Source: Thinopyrum elongatum (taxonomy: Eukaryota; Streptophyta; Magnoliopsida; Poales; Poaceae). From it: DNA of 64,000 bases. Shown piece by piece: positions 21,980 to 33,984 of this stretch (its first letter is position 1; each line of letters begins with the position of its first letter). The position numbers were made by a program, and so were the translations under genes. The notes beneath the pieces are model-generated. The model did no database searches, was not told the DNA's origin, and saw nothing but the letters and a program-made list of their open reading frames with translations. The stretch covers positions 276,220,904-276,284,903 of the forward strand of contig CM022303.1 of assembly GCA_011799875.1 (NCBI GenBank), given 5' to 3'.

Positions 21980-24763
21980 ATGGCGTCCAGGAAGGCAAAA
22001 TCTGCCGCGGCGGTCGCGAGCTCCTCCTCCTCTCCTGCGCTGGCCCTCGGCACATCCACCATTACCGAGGGGAGGCACCTTGCCACCGCGATCCCGCTAA
22101 CGGCGGGCGATGACAACGAATGGGGCGAGACCATCCTCCTGGCCGGCTCCGCTAAGCAGGGGACCTTGGCGCGGATGGCTTATCCCTTCTTCCTCCACAG
22201 CGTCTTCGCGGGGCTCGTCCCGCCTTTCTCCGGGTTCTTCACCACCGTCCTCGACCACTACCAGGTCCATGCTCTGCATCTTCAGCCCAACTCCATCCTC
22301 CTCCTGTCCATCTTTGCATTTTACTGCGAGGCGTTTGTGGGCGTGAGGCCCTCCGTCGCGCTTCTCCGCCATTTCTTCTATCTTCGGATGCACGATCCAA
22401 CCCAGCGTTCCGGCTGCGTATCCTTCGCCGCGGTCCACAAGGGCAATGCGCTTATGAGGGCTGGGAAGAAGGTGGAGAACTTCCGGCGCAAGTGGGTCTT
22501 CATGGATGCCAAGGGCCTCCACACGCGGTTGGAGTTGCCAACCGAGCTCCCGGAGAAGCTTGAGAGGTGGGGTCATGAGAAGCTCTCCGATCCCTGGGTG
22601 GCGGCGGTCCTAAGGAAGATGACGGCAGACCTAAAGGCCGGGGCGCTGACGGGGGCCATGCTTGTCAAGGAGTTCCTGACGCAGCGCCTGGCCCCGCTCC
22701 AAGCGCACACTCGCCCCATGTGGGTGTTCAAGGGCGCGGAGGACAACATCCGACTGCGCCCAGGGAGCTTGACGGGCGAGGAGCTAGACAAGGCCATGCA
22801 TACCCTGCTTGAGATGGATCCAGGGCACCTCCCGGCGGCCTACATCCCGCTGTACCACCGTGCCGACGGGGCAGCGCTGGTCGCCGCTATGCCTGTCTTC
22901 AACGAGCTGGGGCTCATGCCGCCCGAGCTCCCCAACTCCCCGGTGCTGGTGTCTTCCGGTGACGACACCGGGGGAAAGTGGGAGGAGGACTCGGAGGCGA
23001 CCGTGGATGACGGGGCGGAGACCTCACCTCAGTCACAGAGCAAGCTTCTCCGCGGCCTCTCCGACGATGACGATGCCGCCGAGCCCCCAGTCGTGGAATC
23101 CCCGCGCTCCACCGGGGTCGTCACGAGGTCTGGGGCCACTCCCCCGGCCCTGCGGAGGCCAGGCCGAGCGACCCCGAAGAAGAGCGGGGCGGGGCCCCTC
23201 CTCGAGGCGACGGCTCCGCCTTGCCGCCCGTCGATGCCGCACCGAAGCCGGCCGCCGCGCGCCCCGCCGACCCCCAGGACGTGGCCAAGACCGCGCCCAA
23301 TAAGGTCGAAGGTGCTCCGGCCATGGCTAGGAAGAGGGCGTATGTTGCCTCTGACGAGTAAGTGTCTCACCTTTGTTTCCTCTTGTTATTGTGCCCACAA
23401 TGCTCCCTTCCTGGCGACCAGGACAGACATCATGGTGAAGAAGAGGAAGGAGGGAGCCGGGACCTCGGAGGCGCCACCGCTCGCCACGGCTGGGGTACCC
23501 CTAGATCAGGCGGAGGAGGTTGCCTCACGCTCCCCTGCGATAGAGCGGGCCCCCAAGGGTATGGTGGGGGAGCCTCAGGAGGAGTCTGCCTCCGTGGGCC
23601 AGCAGGCTCCGGAGCCGCCCATCGCCGTCGTGCCCGCGGGGGGTACGGGGGCTCCAGAACGCCAAGCTGGCCTTGCTGCTATGGCGATGCCAGTCCTTGC
23701 ACCGGTGCCGCCTCTTCCCCAGGCCCTTGTGCTGGCAGATTGTGGCCCCCTTGTCAGGCACGGGGCTCTGGAGGAAGCCTTCAACACGCTGGACCAGCTC
23801 CGGACCGATCTCCATGACGCCGACAGGTGCATGGTGAGGGAGCGCATGGGGCTTATCTCGGGGTGGCTCCAGGCCGACACGTCCGTCAGGACGGCCTAGA
23901 GCCGAGCCGAGGCCGGCGCCGCGAAGAGCAGGAGGGAGGCCAATGAAGCCGCGAAGGCTAGTGACGCAGCGCTGGCCGACGCGGCGTCCGCCAAGGAGCG
24001 CTGCGGCAAGGCGGAGACAGAGCTGAAAGCTCTCCGCGAGGCGCAGGCTGCCCACACCCAATGGCTCAATCAGCAGGAGGAGGAGCTCAAGGCCCGCGAA
24101 GCGACGCTCGCCAACCTCGACGCCAAGCTGGCCTAGGCAACCAAGGACCAAGCCACGGAGCGGGACCGCCTGGGAGGGCTGAAGGAGGGAGTGGACAAGT
24201 CGCAGGCGTCCCATGCCCTGCTCGTCCCTGAGGCAATGGCCCAGCTGGAGGCCAGGGAGAAGACCCTCGCCGCCGCCAAGAAGACGGTGGCCGTGGAACG
24301 CGAATACTTGGTCTCCTCCGAACTCAGGTCTCGTAAGGCACTACGCTCCTTTACGAAGGAGGGTACGAGAAACCGCTGGCGACTCCGAAGGATGGCCCTG
24401 CTAGGCTTCTCCCCAAGCCTACTGAGGTGCTCCATCACTACAGGGGTGGACTCTGCAGTGGAGGAGGAGTGTTGCGCGCTCTTCACTTCGGCCGCAACGC
24501 GCGTCTTCAGCCACCTCCACCTCCGGGACCCAGGCTTCGACCTCAGCGCACCGATCGAGCCGGTGGACCCTGAGTCCCGCACCGCTACTATCGAGGCCAT
24601 GAAGAAGTAGGTGGAGGCCCTGCTGGGGATGTTCCTCTATGTCCCCGACCCCGCAGCTGCGGCTGCAGAAGCAGGCGGCAAAGATGGTGGGGGCATCATC
24701 GATGACGGGCTTCCCAAGGCGAGCGATGGCGGCCACCAAGCCGATGGCGGTGCTTCTTCCTAG
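21980..24763 (+). pseudogene. Antisense two-exon gene of element B (Transposase_28-like, coiled coil)
   Basis: Exon 1 (21980-23357) is open for 459 codons. It starts MASRKAKSAAAVASSSSS and has the Transposase_28-type region with FFLHSVFAGLVPPFSGFFTT, LLSIFAFYCEAFVGVRPSVA and FRRKWVFMDAKGL, then an acidic Ser-rich linker and MARKRAYVASDE. A 64-base GT-AG intron (23358-23421) follows at the same codon phase as in A, D and E. Exon 2 (23422-24763) begins with a KKRKEG basic patch, has a Pro/Ala linker, and then a coiled coil; its tail reads GGHQADGGASS. In-frame TAG codons at 23897 and 24134 and a frame shift near 24362 disrupt exon 2, while the intact copy in E reads Trp at the first site. The intron stays open in frame, so an unspliced 639-residue product is also possible. 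Function unknown. Confidence 0.75.
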
Positions 24764-24898
24764 TTGACCCTGCAACATTCATCGTGCCTCGCGGAGGCGT
24801 GAGAACTTCTATTTGAACTCGTGGAACATTATGTTTTGTAATAACTTGCTAGGACTCCCCGATTTCTCTTTCGTGCTTGGTTTCCTTCGTGTTTGCCT

Positions 24899-25214
24899 CA
24901 GCGTTCTGCGTCGGCACGGCCCAGCCCCGTGCGTACCTCATCCACCATTGGGGCGTCCGGATCACCAGGACGAGACCAAGGGGCGAGGGGCTACGTGACT
25001 AGTGAGGCCCCTGAGGCGCGATGCTCAGGGGGTCCCCCTTGACGTACGAACAGCCTCGATGTTCTACGTCGGCAGGGCCCAGCCCCGCACATACCTCGAC
25101 CACCGTTGGGGCGTCCGGATCACCAGGATGAGACCAAGGGGCGAGGGGCTACGTGACCAGTGAGGCCCCTAAGTCGCGATGCTCAAGGGTCCCCCTTGAC
25201 GTACGAACGGCCCT
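24899..25214 (+). repeat. Tandem duplication, about 158-bp unit, element B
   Basis: Two units, recognisable by gttctgcgtcggcac (24903) and gttctacgtcggcag (25061), each ending in a cccccttgacgtacgaac box. The same pair in E is separated by the insertion of F (51250 and 58651). Confidence 0.8.
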
Positions 25215-25448
25215 CATGAAGGAAAGACGAGCAGTCGTACAAGGAAATCCGGAGTCCTCCATACCTTTGCTCGCCAGCTTTTGCCTAGGAGGGACACGAG
25301 AAAACCAGGTAAGGTGGCGTGCGCCAGGCGTGGCCTGGGCGTAGCCCCCGTGCCCAGCCCCATCGCGCGGGTCTCACTAGGGGAAAGCCATGAGGTGTTG
25401 CCGGGTTAAGAGCCAAAGGCTGTCCTGAGGTTGATGCGGCCACCCTCA

Positions 25449-25650
25449 GTTGTTTATTCACCAGCGCGGAGCATGGTGCTTCCACTCTTCTGTGGGCATA
25501 GCCGCTCCTCGACCATGTCATCCGCCAGCGCGGAGCATGGGGCTTCCACTGGTATGTGGGCATAGTCGCTCCTCGACCGTGTCGTCCGCCAGCGTGGAGC
25601 ATGGGGCTTCCACTGGTATGTGGGTGGGAGTTCCCTCGGGGGGAGACTCC
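25449..25650 (+). repeat. Tandem 64-bp repeat x3, element B
   Basis: ccagcgcggagcatgg recurs at 25462, 25525 and (with one change) 25589, each followed by gcttccact. The same three units are at 59071-59260 in E. Confidence 0.8.
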
Positions 25651-26485
25651 GGGACGTGTATATCCCCATCCGTACGCGTGGCTAGCAAGGCAGGACTGGA
25701 GGAGGTGTATCTGGGCACTCGTGAGCCAGCGTGGGACTCACGAGGCCCTACCTCAAGGCGGGTTGCGCCTGAATTTTGTTGCGGGGTGCCTGTAAGAATC
25801 ATGCGAGACGTTGGGGTGGCCTGCGCCAAGTGAATCTCCGGACGGCATCGCATGAGAAGGCCAAACACCAACGACCCCAGGAGGTGACGTGAACGGGGCC
25901 GGCCCGACAGACAGAGCTTAGCCGTTGGGTTTATCGACGCTGGAGGGACGAACCCGAGCACAGAAGTCGTGCTCAGTCTTCTCATGCAACAATCCCAAGG
26001 AAGGACAACCGGCGCGTGACTCCCGCGGTGGCGAGGCACTGGGTCACGCAACCTGACTCGTCCACTCTTGATTAGCTCATGCGAGAACAAGGCACCAAGG
26101 ACCAGGGGAGTTGACATGCATGATAGCTAGCTCGCGAGACAGAGCTCAACCACTTGGGTTTAGCGATGCTAAGGGGACGAACCCGAGCACAGACGCCATG
26201 CCAGTCCTTAATCATGAGGCGGTCGCGGGCGGGTTTGTGAGGGCGCACGGCATTCATGCTGGCGAAGCACCGGACATGCAGATTGCAATATCAAGCAATT
26301 CATAAAAGGGTGAAACCAGTTTTGATACATGCGCAAAACGATACATGCTGCAAGGGCGGGCCTTGACAGCTTGAGGATAATGCAGCCCGAGGGGTGCCCT
26401 CAACTGAACAAACCAAAAAGTCACCTGGCACCATTGTTGTAGAAGCGTTGGAGTAGCTGAAGACGCGTGCTGTGGAGATCGCTCC

Positions 26486-26926
26486 TCACGAGCCGGCTGG
26501 CTCCTGAGGCTCGGGAGGCTCTGGAGGCCCGGGAAGCTCGCGAGGGTCCAACACCTCCTCTGTCAAGACCGCCTGGTGCCGGGCCTCGTGAGCTGCCAGG
26601 ACGCCCTGCATGTAGCGCTGGTGCGAGGCAGCCACGTCCAGCAGGCCGAACAGCATGCGGACGTAACTGCAGGGGCAGCCCCCACTCCATCCAACGCGGG
26701 ACGGCGAGAAGAGCTCCTGAGAAGCAACCCTGTTGAGGCCTGGGATGTTGACACAGACGCGCAGCTCGCCACCCACGTCAGGGGCGGCAGCTGCACTGGA
26801 TGATGCGGGGCGACGCTCGCCATGCATGGCTCGCGCCTCCTGAAGCTCCTCGATCATCTTGGTGATGAACTCTTGAGCGCCTGGCGCCTTGCTCACGGAG
26901 GCGCGCATCGAAGCATGCCCCCACAT
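26486..26926 (-). pseudogene. Collapsed reverse transcriptase relic, element B
   Basis: An open frame reads ELRVCVNIPGLNRVASQ, resembling the RT motif around the first catalytic domain, then jumps almost directly to YVRMLFGLLDVAASHQRYMQ, resembling the FGL...A..YQR RT motif. The roughly 50-residue stretch that should hold the first catalytic Asp and the IDxxSGYHQ motif is missing, and nothing like the DD box follows. It ends in a Pro/Glu-rich tail. Elements E and F have the same collapsed form, so it predates their spread. It cannot be a working RT. A new, non-catalytic role for the fused gag-pro tail is conceivable but unsupported. Confidence 0.65.
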
Positions 26927-27023
26927 GGTTCCCGAATGCCTCCCTCGTGATGATGGTCAGGTCAGAGGCCATCCAGACGAGAGCCCTCGAGCCCGTCCTG
27001 AGGGGGGCGCCGGGCATGCCTTC

Positions 27024-27722
27024 CTATGCGAGAGGGAAGGGTGCCCCAGCAGTGGGCGCGGGGCCTGAGGCATGATCGTCAGGTGTGCCAGCCTCCTGAC
27101 GGCCCTTGGGGAGGAGCTGCTTCTTCTTGGGGATGGCCTCATGAGGTCGAATTGCACCCTCGTTGTCTGAGTTCTCGACTACCGCAGCCTGGTAGGCGCG
27201 CTCAAGGGAGCACAACGCAGCCTTCTCGTCGCAGCCGACCATGATGATGCCGCCACTCCCTGGCATCTTGAGGACATTGTAGCCGTTGTGCGTTACCGCC
27301 ATGAACTTGGCGAGGGCGAAATACCCGAGGATGGCGTTGTATGGGAGGCAGATATGGGCGACGTCGAAGTCGATGAGCTCGGTGTGGTAGTTGTCGCACT
27401 GGCCGAAGTTGACAGGGAGGCGGATCTGCCCTATGGGGACGGTGGAGCCATCGGTCACTCCTGAGAAAAGCTTGGTGGGGAGGAGCTGGTCGTACAGCAC
27501 CTGGAGTGTCTCGAACGTCTCGACGAAGATAACATTGAGCCCCGCGCCTCCATCGATGAGTCTCTTGGTGACGAGGACGTTGCTGATAGTCGACGGGCAG
27601 AGCATCGGGAGCACGCCAGCGGCGGCTGAACATTTGAGCTGGTCCATGGAGTCAAACATGATGGCATACTTGGACCACCTGACGGGACGCGATGCCTCAA
27701 GCTTGGGAAGGGCCGCGTTCAC
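27024..27722 (-). pseudogene. Retroviral-type aspartic protease, element B
   Basis: An open frame of 232 residues. The active-site region reads TKRLIDGGAGLNVIF, the Asp-Gly-Gly variant seen in Tat-like elements, and a later ILGYFALAKFM segment is in the position of the flap/ILG motif. It would process the Gag polyprotein. The C-terminus is Lys-rich (PKKKQLLPKG) and runs toward the RT relic. Upstream frame breaks separate it from gag. Homologous to 55379-55990 in F and 60692-61339 in E. Confidence 0.7.
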
Positions 27723-29501
27723 CTCGTGAGCGAACTGCTTGAAGATGCGATGAGAGGCGGGGGCCTGAGCACCGCCCAGGATGCAGGCGATCGCACGTGG
27801 TTCTTGGAAGCCCCCAGCCCCATCATCTTGGCAGTTGTCGTCGTTTCTCCTTGGTGGCGGTGGCAGCGAAGGAAGGACGGCATTGCCCTGAGGACGGTCC
27901 TCGCGGGGCTGGTCATGCTAGGGGCCGTCGCGAGGCTGGACCTACCAGCGGTCCACACGAGGCTGATCACGCCAGTCCTGGCAGGGGTCGCGATTGTCCT
28001 AGTAGCCTCCGCCGCGGCCTCCTCCATGGCCGTAGCCACGGTCGTTGCACTCGGGACGACGGCCGACGCGCCCGTCGCGGATTGCCCTGAGCTCCTGGCA
28101 GTCGTTGGTGTTGTGGCTGCAGACGTTTCGGAAGACACAGAATGGGTGGTTGCCCCTGGGAGGCTCATCATGGTCACGGCCACGCTTCATCTCGGGCTCC
28201 GCAACCAGCACGGTGGGGCCCTTACGCTTCACTTCCTTAGCCTTGGCCTTCTTGTCTTCAGGATCGACCTCCGGAAGCTCCAGGAGGGAGAGGCGACCTC
28301 CTCGGCCCTAAGCCCTCACACATTTGGTTGCCATTTTGAACATCTCCAGAGCTGAACACAAGTCCTCATGGATGGCGAGCTCCTCCTTCACCTCGACGTC
28401 CCGGACACCATCAGAGAACGCCGAAATGATGTCCTCGTCCGACACCTTTGGGATCTTGAGGCGGACGTTTGTGAAGCGATGTATGTACTTGTGGAAGGTT
28501 TCGCCTGGCTGCTGCTTGATGCGCCGCAGGTCGCCTGCCGCTGGAGCGCGGTCGCGAGTGCCTTGGAAGTTGGCGATGAAGCGCTCGCGGAGCTTGTCCT
28601 AGGAGGAGATCGACCCCACCGGAAGGTTCAGGAGCCAAGAGCGCGCGCCGTCCTTGAGGGCCATAGGGAACCAGTTCGCCATGACCTTCTCATTGCCATT
28701 CGCCGCCTCGATGCTCAACTCATAGAGCTGGAGGAACTCAGTGGGGTCAGGGCTGCCTTCGTAGCACGGAGGCAGATCCGGCTTGAACTTGCCGGGCCAG
28801 ACGACACGGTGCAGCTCCGGGCTGAAAGCACGACACTCTGCTGCACTCACAGTTGCCAGCCGCAGGGGAGAAGCCTGATCTTGACGCCCGCGCGCTGCTG
28901 CCTCTGGCAGTGCGCGGTCTTGACGTGGCGGTGCTGGGAGCGCACGTGCTTCTCCTTGGGGCCGCTGCACCACCTGGCAGCTTTCTTCATCGCGCACCGG
29001 CGCTCTGCACGGTGGGTCGCGCTGGGGAGCTTCACGCCTCGACTCGGGACACATGCCATGCAGAGGAGGGGGAGGAGGCATGCCATGAGCCATGTCGCCC
29101 GCCAGGGACGACGGAGGGCAAAGCGAACGAGATGGTGCAGGGGCCTCGCCAGCGGCGTTGACGAGTTCGGCGATGTGGGCGAGCCAGTCGTCGTAGAGGT
29201 CGTTGGCCGGACGATAGCACAGAAGGTCATGCGCCATGAGCAGCACAGACTGCGCGTTTGCCGGCCCATGATGGCCATGAGAAGATGACGCCATGGCTGG
29301 AGTGGGTGATGGAGTCGCGGTGCGGCCGTCGCGCTGCATGGACGGTGGCAGCAACGAGTCCTGCTGTTCGCGGGCAGCAGGGTCGGTGGCGGCGTTAGCC
29401 ACCGGGGAGGTAGAGCGGCGAGGGGCACCGTTGCCCGCGGGTGCCGTCTGAGCGACACGAGTAGCCCGACGCTCGGCTCGAACACGGCGAGCGTCGTCCA
29501 T
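27723..29501 (-). pseudogene. Gag, element B
   Basis: From the ATG at 29501 (MDDARRVRAERR) a Pro/Ala-rich N-terminus leads to the gag core: FKPDLPPCYEGSPDPTEFLQ and WFPMALKDGARSWLLNLPVG, the W...W pattern of the plant retrotransposon gag domain. The Trp codon after SISS is TAG here (28599-28601) but TGG in E and F. Beyond it the frame continues with RERFIANFQGT and a nucleocapsid-like CVFRNVCSHNTNDC, a CxxxxxxHxxxxC variant, and an Arg/Gly-rich tail. Frame shifts follow. It would form the particle that packages element RNA, but this copy is broken. Confidence 0.7.
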
Positions 29502-29553
29502 TGGAACGGCGGAACGGCGGCGGAGCGATTGGTGGGAGAGAAGCTTCAACACG

Positions 29554-29571
29554 CCCCTACCTAGCGCGCCA
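29554..29571 (-). other. Primer-binding site, element B
   Basis: cccctacctagcgcgcca on the plus strand, one mismatch from the tRNA-Arg(CCU) 3' end, two bases from the LTR. Confidence 0.75.
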
Positions 29572-29573
29572 AA

Positions 29574-30375
29574 TGATGGATTCACTGCTCCGTAGATCCA
29601 AAGAAGGTTCAAACTCTGGGGTGTGTGTGAATAACTCAATCTATCCAACCAACCAACCCGTCGCCCTACAGCCTAGCTGGATGGATCAAGGAAAGAGACA
29701 GACACGGCAGTTTACCTAGGTTCGGGCCACCTTGCGGTGTAAGACCCTACTCCTGCTTTGTGGTGGATTTGCCTCACGAGGGGCTGTGGATGAACTAGTA
29801 CAAGGGATGAACAAGCTCGCGAGGTCTGCTCTCGTGTGGGTTGAATCGATCCCTCTCTATGGTGGTGGCTAGCCTATACTTATAGCGGCCTCGGTCCTCT
29901 TCCTCCAAAACGAAGGCGGGAAGGGATCACAAAGTGGCCAATTTGAAAGGGGACAAGTAGTACATCTTATCCTGACGAAAGGTGGTCTTCACCTGCAAAG
30001 CTTCTGGTCGTGACGCCGCGGTGGGCTCGGCGATGACATCCGTCCTACCATCCTGGCGGTCTTGGTCTCGTTGCACTGGAATGGAAACCTTTGCCTGATT
30101 CCTCGGGAACCCACGCCTGCGCTTGCCTCCTTAACACCAAAGAGGAAACCTGCTCCTCTGCGCCTACTGGCGCCTGCCTGGCCTTGGTCGTCATAGCTTG
30201 CGTCAATGCAAGCTCGTGAGGTTGGATACCTGCATAGAAATCTCTGCTCCTCAGGAGGCAGCCTGGGGAGGCCGCTCCCTCGGGATGTCTTGGCGCTGTC
30301 TGCCTCGCGAGGCTTGGCCCCTCGCGAGGGTCTTGTCTTGTTGGTGTTGAAACTGGGCCGTACCGGGCCGTCGAT
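29574..30375 (-). repeat. Element B 5' LTR, main part
   Basis: Starts tgatggattcactgctcc and matches the 20829-21690 LTR up to ggccgtcgat, where CACTA2 is inserted. The LTR resumes at 40690. Confidence 0.9.
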
Positions 30376-30680
30376 CACTACAAGAAATACGTGAACTTGC
30401 GACCATCACTATTGGTCACTGAATGATCATTGTTTTACATTTGCGACCTTTTTTTGACAAAAAACAGATGGTCAAAAGCTGGCCGTCGTAAACTGAAATT
30501 AACGACCTTCTTCGAGATAAGGTCGTGGAAGGCAACGACCAAAACAAAAGGTCATGGATCCTACGACCTTCTGTTTTGGTCGTTGGTTGTCTGTCCAGGC
30601 CACGTCGGATCGGACGTGTCAAGCTGACGTGGTAAAATTGTGACCAAATGAAAAGGTCGTTAATAAGAATCAGCCCGGCC
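30376..30680 (+). repeat. CACTA2 left TIR and subterminal repeats
   Basis: The CACTA terminus is followed by repeated motifs in both orientations: gcgaccatcac, ttggtcact, acgacctt, aaggtcgtgg, ttggtcgttgg. Such motifs are the expected binding sites for transposition proteins. Confidence 0.8.
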
Positions 30681-33264
30681 CAGTTCGGTGTTCTACATGG
30701 GCCGAGCCCAACAATTCAGCTTTTTTTTCTTTCAATTTTGGTCAGCTACATGGGCCCAGCCCAGTAATTCAGCTTATTTATTGTTTTTTTCTTTCAATTC
30801 TGGTCAGCTACATGGGCCAAGCCCAACAGTCTTTAATTTTTCGGTCCACATCCTTTTACAATCTACTTATTATTTTCGGCCATTTTATTTTGAAGCTGGC
30901 CCCACTAGTCAAATTGGTCCCACTTGTCATGTTTATCTCATAACTGGTCCCACACATCAAAAATTTCAAAATTTGTCACCCATTTTCATAAGCGGATACC
31001 CTGGTCAGGTTTCCATTTCCATTTCACAGGTATTGAAATCACATACACAATCAGACCAGAGAGCACATGAAATACGTCGAAAACAACACTAAATTAGTCT
31101 ATTACAATCTTTACAACCTAGATACGTCTACTACTACAATATATAATATGCTACTCTTTCTTGAGCAATGCTTCATGGTTTCGCACTTCCAACTTCCTTT
31201 TATGCCTGAAGCTCCTGTAAAAGAGGAACTGGCACATTTATAAGTAAGAGCTACAGTACAACTGATAAAAAACAAGGCACAACAAGAAGTAATTCGCTAG
31301 CACAACTCCTTGCCAGAAGTGGCGGTTAACAAAATACATTATGGAACAAAGGTGCTCCTGATGTAGCACATTGCAATGAGCATAAGAGTCTCCAGCTCTA
31401 TTTTTCTAAGCTAAAGACACCAAGTTCCGTCGTTTTGAAACAGTATGGCTGTCTATATTTTGATATGGCCATTCATATTGAAGGGCCTGAATTCAAATAT
31501 GTCGAATAAATGGAATTTAAATGCCGACAGTCATAGCTGATTCCAAATAACATGCAATCCCCAGCACAACATCAAAATTTATGCGTTTCTAACCTCTACT
31601 GACAACATTTGCTAGCAAGAACATGCAGATAATGATTGGATTGCACACAATGACAAAATATGCAACCCAACATTTTTTAGAGCTGCTGAAATCATCACAG
31701 AAGAACCAATAAAAAATATCTAAGACATTGCATAACTGAACTTGCCTAATTCAATCGCTTACTGCGCCAAAGAGGAGACCATATCCTCAACAGCTCGCAT
31801 GTGCCAATGCATCAACCTGAAGCACTAAAACTAAGCAACTGAGATCACTATTTACATCAAACAGATGTTTAATGTGGCTTCACATAGCTACAGAAACCAT
31901 ATCATGAGTAAACTGAACATTTGCAAAAGTAGAGCCAGGTTCTCTCAAGGATTGTAGCCTTTCATATATTTATGGTACCTACTTCCTACATGATCATTTC
32001 ACTCTAATCCCCTACCTGACTAAACTAACAAGTGCTCAGATTACTAGTAAGCTCACTGCAAATTTATCCACTCCATATGACAGTAAATCTAAGGGGTGGC
32101 AATCGATTGGTCCAACAATGCAATATAGAAGCTCAGTCGCAATAAATAACTACAGGCCTACAACAGCTCAAAGTGGCAGTAGCTCAAAAACAAGCACTCG
32201 TGATAGGCAATCCAACATATATCCTCTACAAACTTGCAGAATCGCACAATCCCTAGGCCTACCAATCACTTCAACCTAACCTAAAACGCATCCAACATAT
32301 ATGAACGTGACCATCCAACATGCACACACGCATCATGTAGGAACATATATGAACATTTTTCTGTAAGGGGGGCATCAAGACCTTGTTTTGGAAGGACTAA
32401 AGAGCTCTCTTGAAGGAGTTTTGGTCATCAGGTGCTTCTTCACCATCAGGTTCATTTGCTGCTGCTGCTCATCCTCCTATTCCATCTACATGGACAAGAG
32501 CAAGTTAGTTATTTGCATGGCATTCACTTAATAAAACTGCATGTACATTGATCTACATTACTTCTTCAGTACAGTATAGTACAGAGGATGGATGGGTTTG
32601 AGTTCAAATGTTTGCTTGCATGTTTACTACTCATATACTTAGGCACATGGAAAATCAACTACAAGCAGGAACACGATGAGCCAGAACAAGCTAGTAAGAC
32701 ACTAGCAGTAGAGCAAATAGAGGAATCACAAGGTAATTCTACTAATTTCATTGAAAGAATAGTGGCAATTTTAGGCAGTGTGCTAGATGAGGTACAAACT
32801 GAATACTAGTACAGATTAAAGCAGGTTGAATGTTGAGCGGCACATATAATATGATGGTAAGAAAATGATGGCATCAAACAGATTGACAGCGAGAATTTCT
32901 CATCTTGGGCATGGAGAGCTCTGTATAATTGAACCATTCAAAACTATACACTGCATAGCAAGCACTATATGGAATACTAGAAAGCATTTTAATTTGCTTG
33001 TGTTTAATTGTTATGGGAGCACTAAAACATTCTGGTCCTAGACAGAGTCACACCATTGACATATTATGAAGCACTAAAACATTAGCATGCACCTACAGCT
33101 GTAGGGATTGGTACGCCTAGACAGAGTCATACAAGAAAAACTAAGTAGAACTGCTCAAATGCACAAAAGAGGGTATGTCTCATGAATCCAGCACAACATA
33201 GGCCAAAAAGCATTTCAACTCCATACTTATAAAAATATATTAAGGGCACAAGGAGAAAACATAC
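30681..33264. other. CACTA2 interior, AT-rich, no recognised gene
   Basis: Contains a local triplication of a tacatgggcc(g/c)agccca box (30697-30822) and AT-rich non-coding sequence. A 73-codon frame at 32588-32809 on the plus strand starts with a hydrophobic stretch but has no recognised motif, and I do not call it a gene. Confidence 0.5.
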
Positions 33265-33390
33265 ATTGAGCAAGCTGCTCATGTTGGAGAAATCAAAAGG
33301 ACTGGGAAGGCCTGCACCAGCTGTAGGGGAAGCCCCCTTTTTTGCCTCAGACAGCCCCTCCGATTTTGAATCTTTGTTCGGGTCTGACAT
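33265..33390 (-). pseudogene. Captured exon resembling the N-terminus of an AKR2-like ankyrin protein
   Basis: An exon of exactly 42 codons begins MSDPNKDSKSEG, passes through a small-residue linker, and ends SPFDFSNMSSLLN directly at a good donor (caat|gtatgtttt on the minus strand). Plant AKR2 proteins, cytosolic chaperones for chloroplast and peroxisome outer-membrane proteins, begin with this kind of MSD...KK...PFDFS.MS.LLN segment, with DPSI following in the next exon. I find no downstream exon in CACTA2, so this looks like a transduplicated exon 1 fragment. Identity is from memory of the family. Confidence 0.5.
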
Positions 33391-33900
33391 GTAATCGGCA
33401 GATAGAAAGGGGAGCACATTAGAGGCTATCAAATTATGCATTAGAAATAATAATAAAAGGACAAACTACCATTGCTTGCCTTTCTGTCTTAACGACACAA
33501 ATCAAGTTACAAGCGCTATTTAAGTATCTTAACCGGCAGCGAAATGAATGCCGATTTCATGCTCAACAAAATTACATTACAATTATAACAGCTATCTTAA
33601 GAAAGCAAACTCCTAGGCAGCCAAGCTACATCCTATACCAGCAGGAAATGGTTTCATGATTTGCACCGAGACATGTCCTATTCATCATCAGTTCGTCATT
33701 GCACAGCAACAGCAAGAGCAGCAAAGTATTCGCAAAAAAAAAGAAAAAAAAGCAAGAGCAGTGAAGTAGAAGCGCACATCTAGCTAGGCATTACAAGCAC
33801 GCTGCCTATGCTTTACATTTACAATCGACAAACGAAGAGTCCTGATGCCATCGAAATACAGAACAACTGCCCTCGTTACCATGCTAGCACTAAAACATTA

Positions 33901-33984
33901 GCATGCACCTACAGCTGCAGGGATTGCCCTTAATATATTTTTATAAGTATGGGAGTACCAATCCCTGCAGATGTAGGTGCATGG
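33901..33984. repeat. Hairpin-forming inverted repeat
   Basis: A 26-base left arm (33901-33926) and right arm (33959-33984) pair at 24 of 26 positions around a 32-base AT-rich loop. The left arm and its flank recur directly at about 33071-33110, and the loop sequence recurs inverted at about 33220-33250. Confidence 0.75.

Larger units (their letters stand above)
24764..26485. other. Non-coding spacer of element B
   Basis: Lies between the converging antisense gene and gag-pro unit. It contains tandem repeats (listed separately) and a stretch around 25820-26260 nearly the same as 59440-59870 in E. No coding frame is supported. Confidence 0.6.

Noticed and set aside
27726..28355. Plus-strand frame of 209 codons in B (and its counterpart at 61304-62035 in E)
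   Set aside because: Lies opposite the Arg/Gly-rich end of gag; hydrophobic composition is what the complement of that sequence gives.
28368..29288. 306-codon plus-strand frame opposite element B gag
   Set aside because: Complement of GC-rich gag coding sequence; no motif, and the homologous plus-strand regions in E and F are broken in other places while gag is conserved.
30376..30390. MITE rather than a CACTA element at cactacaag
   Set aside because: The matching inverted end is 10.3 kb away with a perfect 3-bp duplication that restores the interrupted LTR.
32588..32809. 73-codon frame with a hydrophobic N-terminus in CACTA2
   Set aside because: Too short and without splice or homology support.
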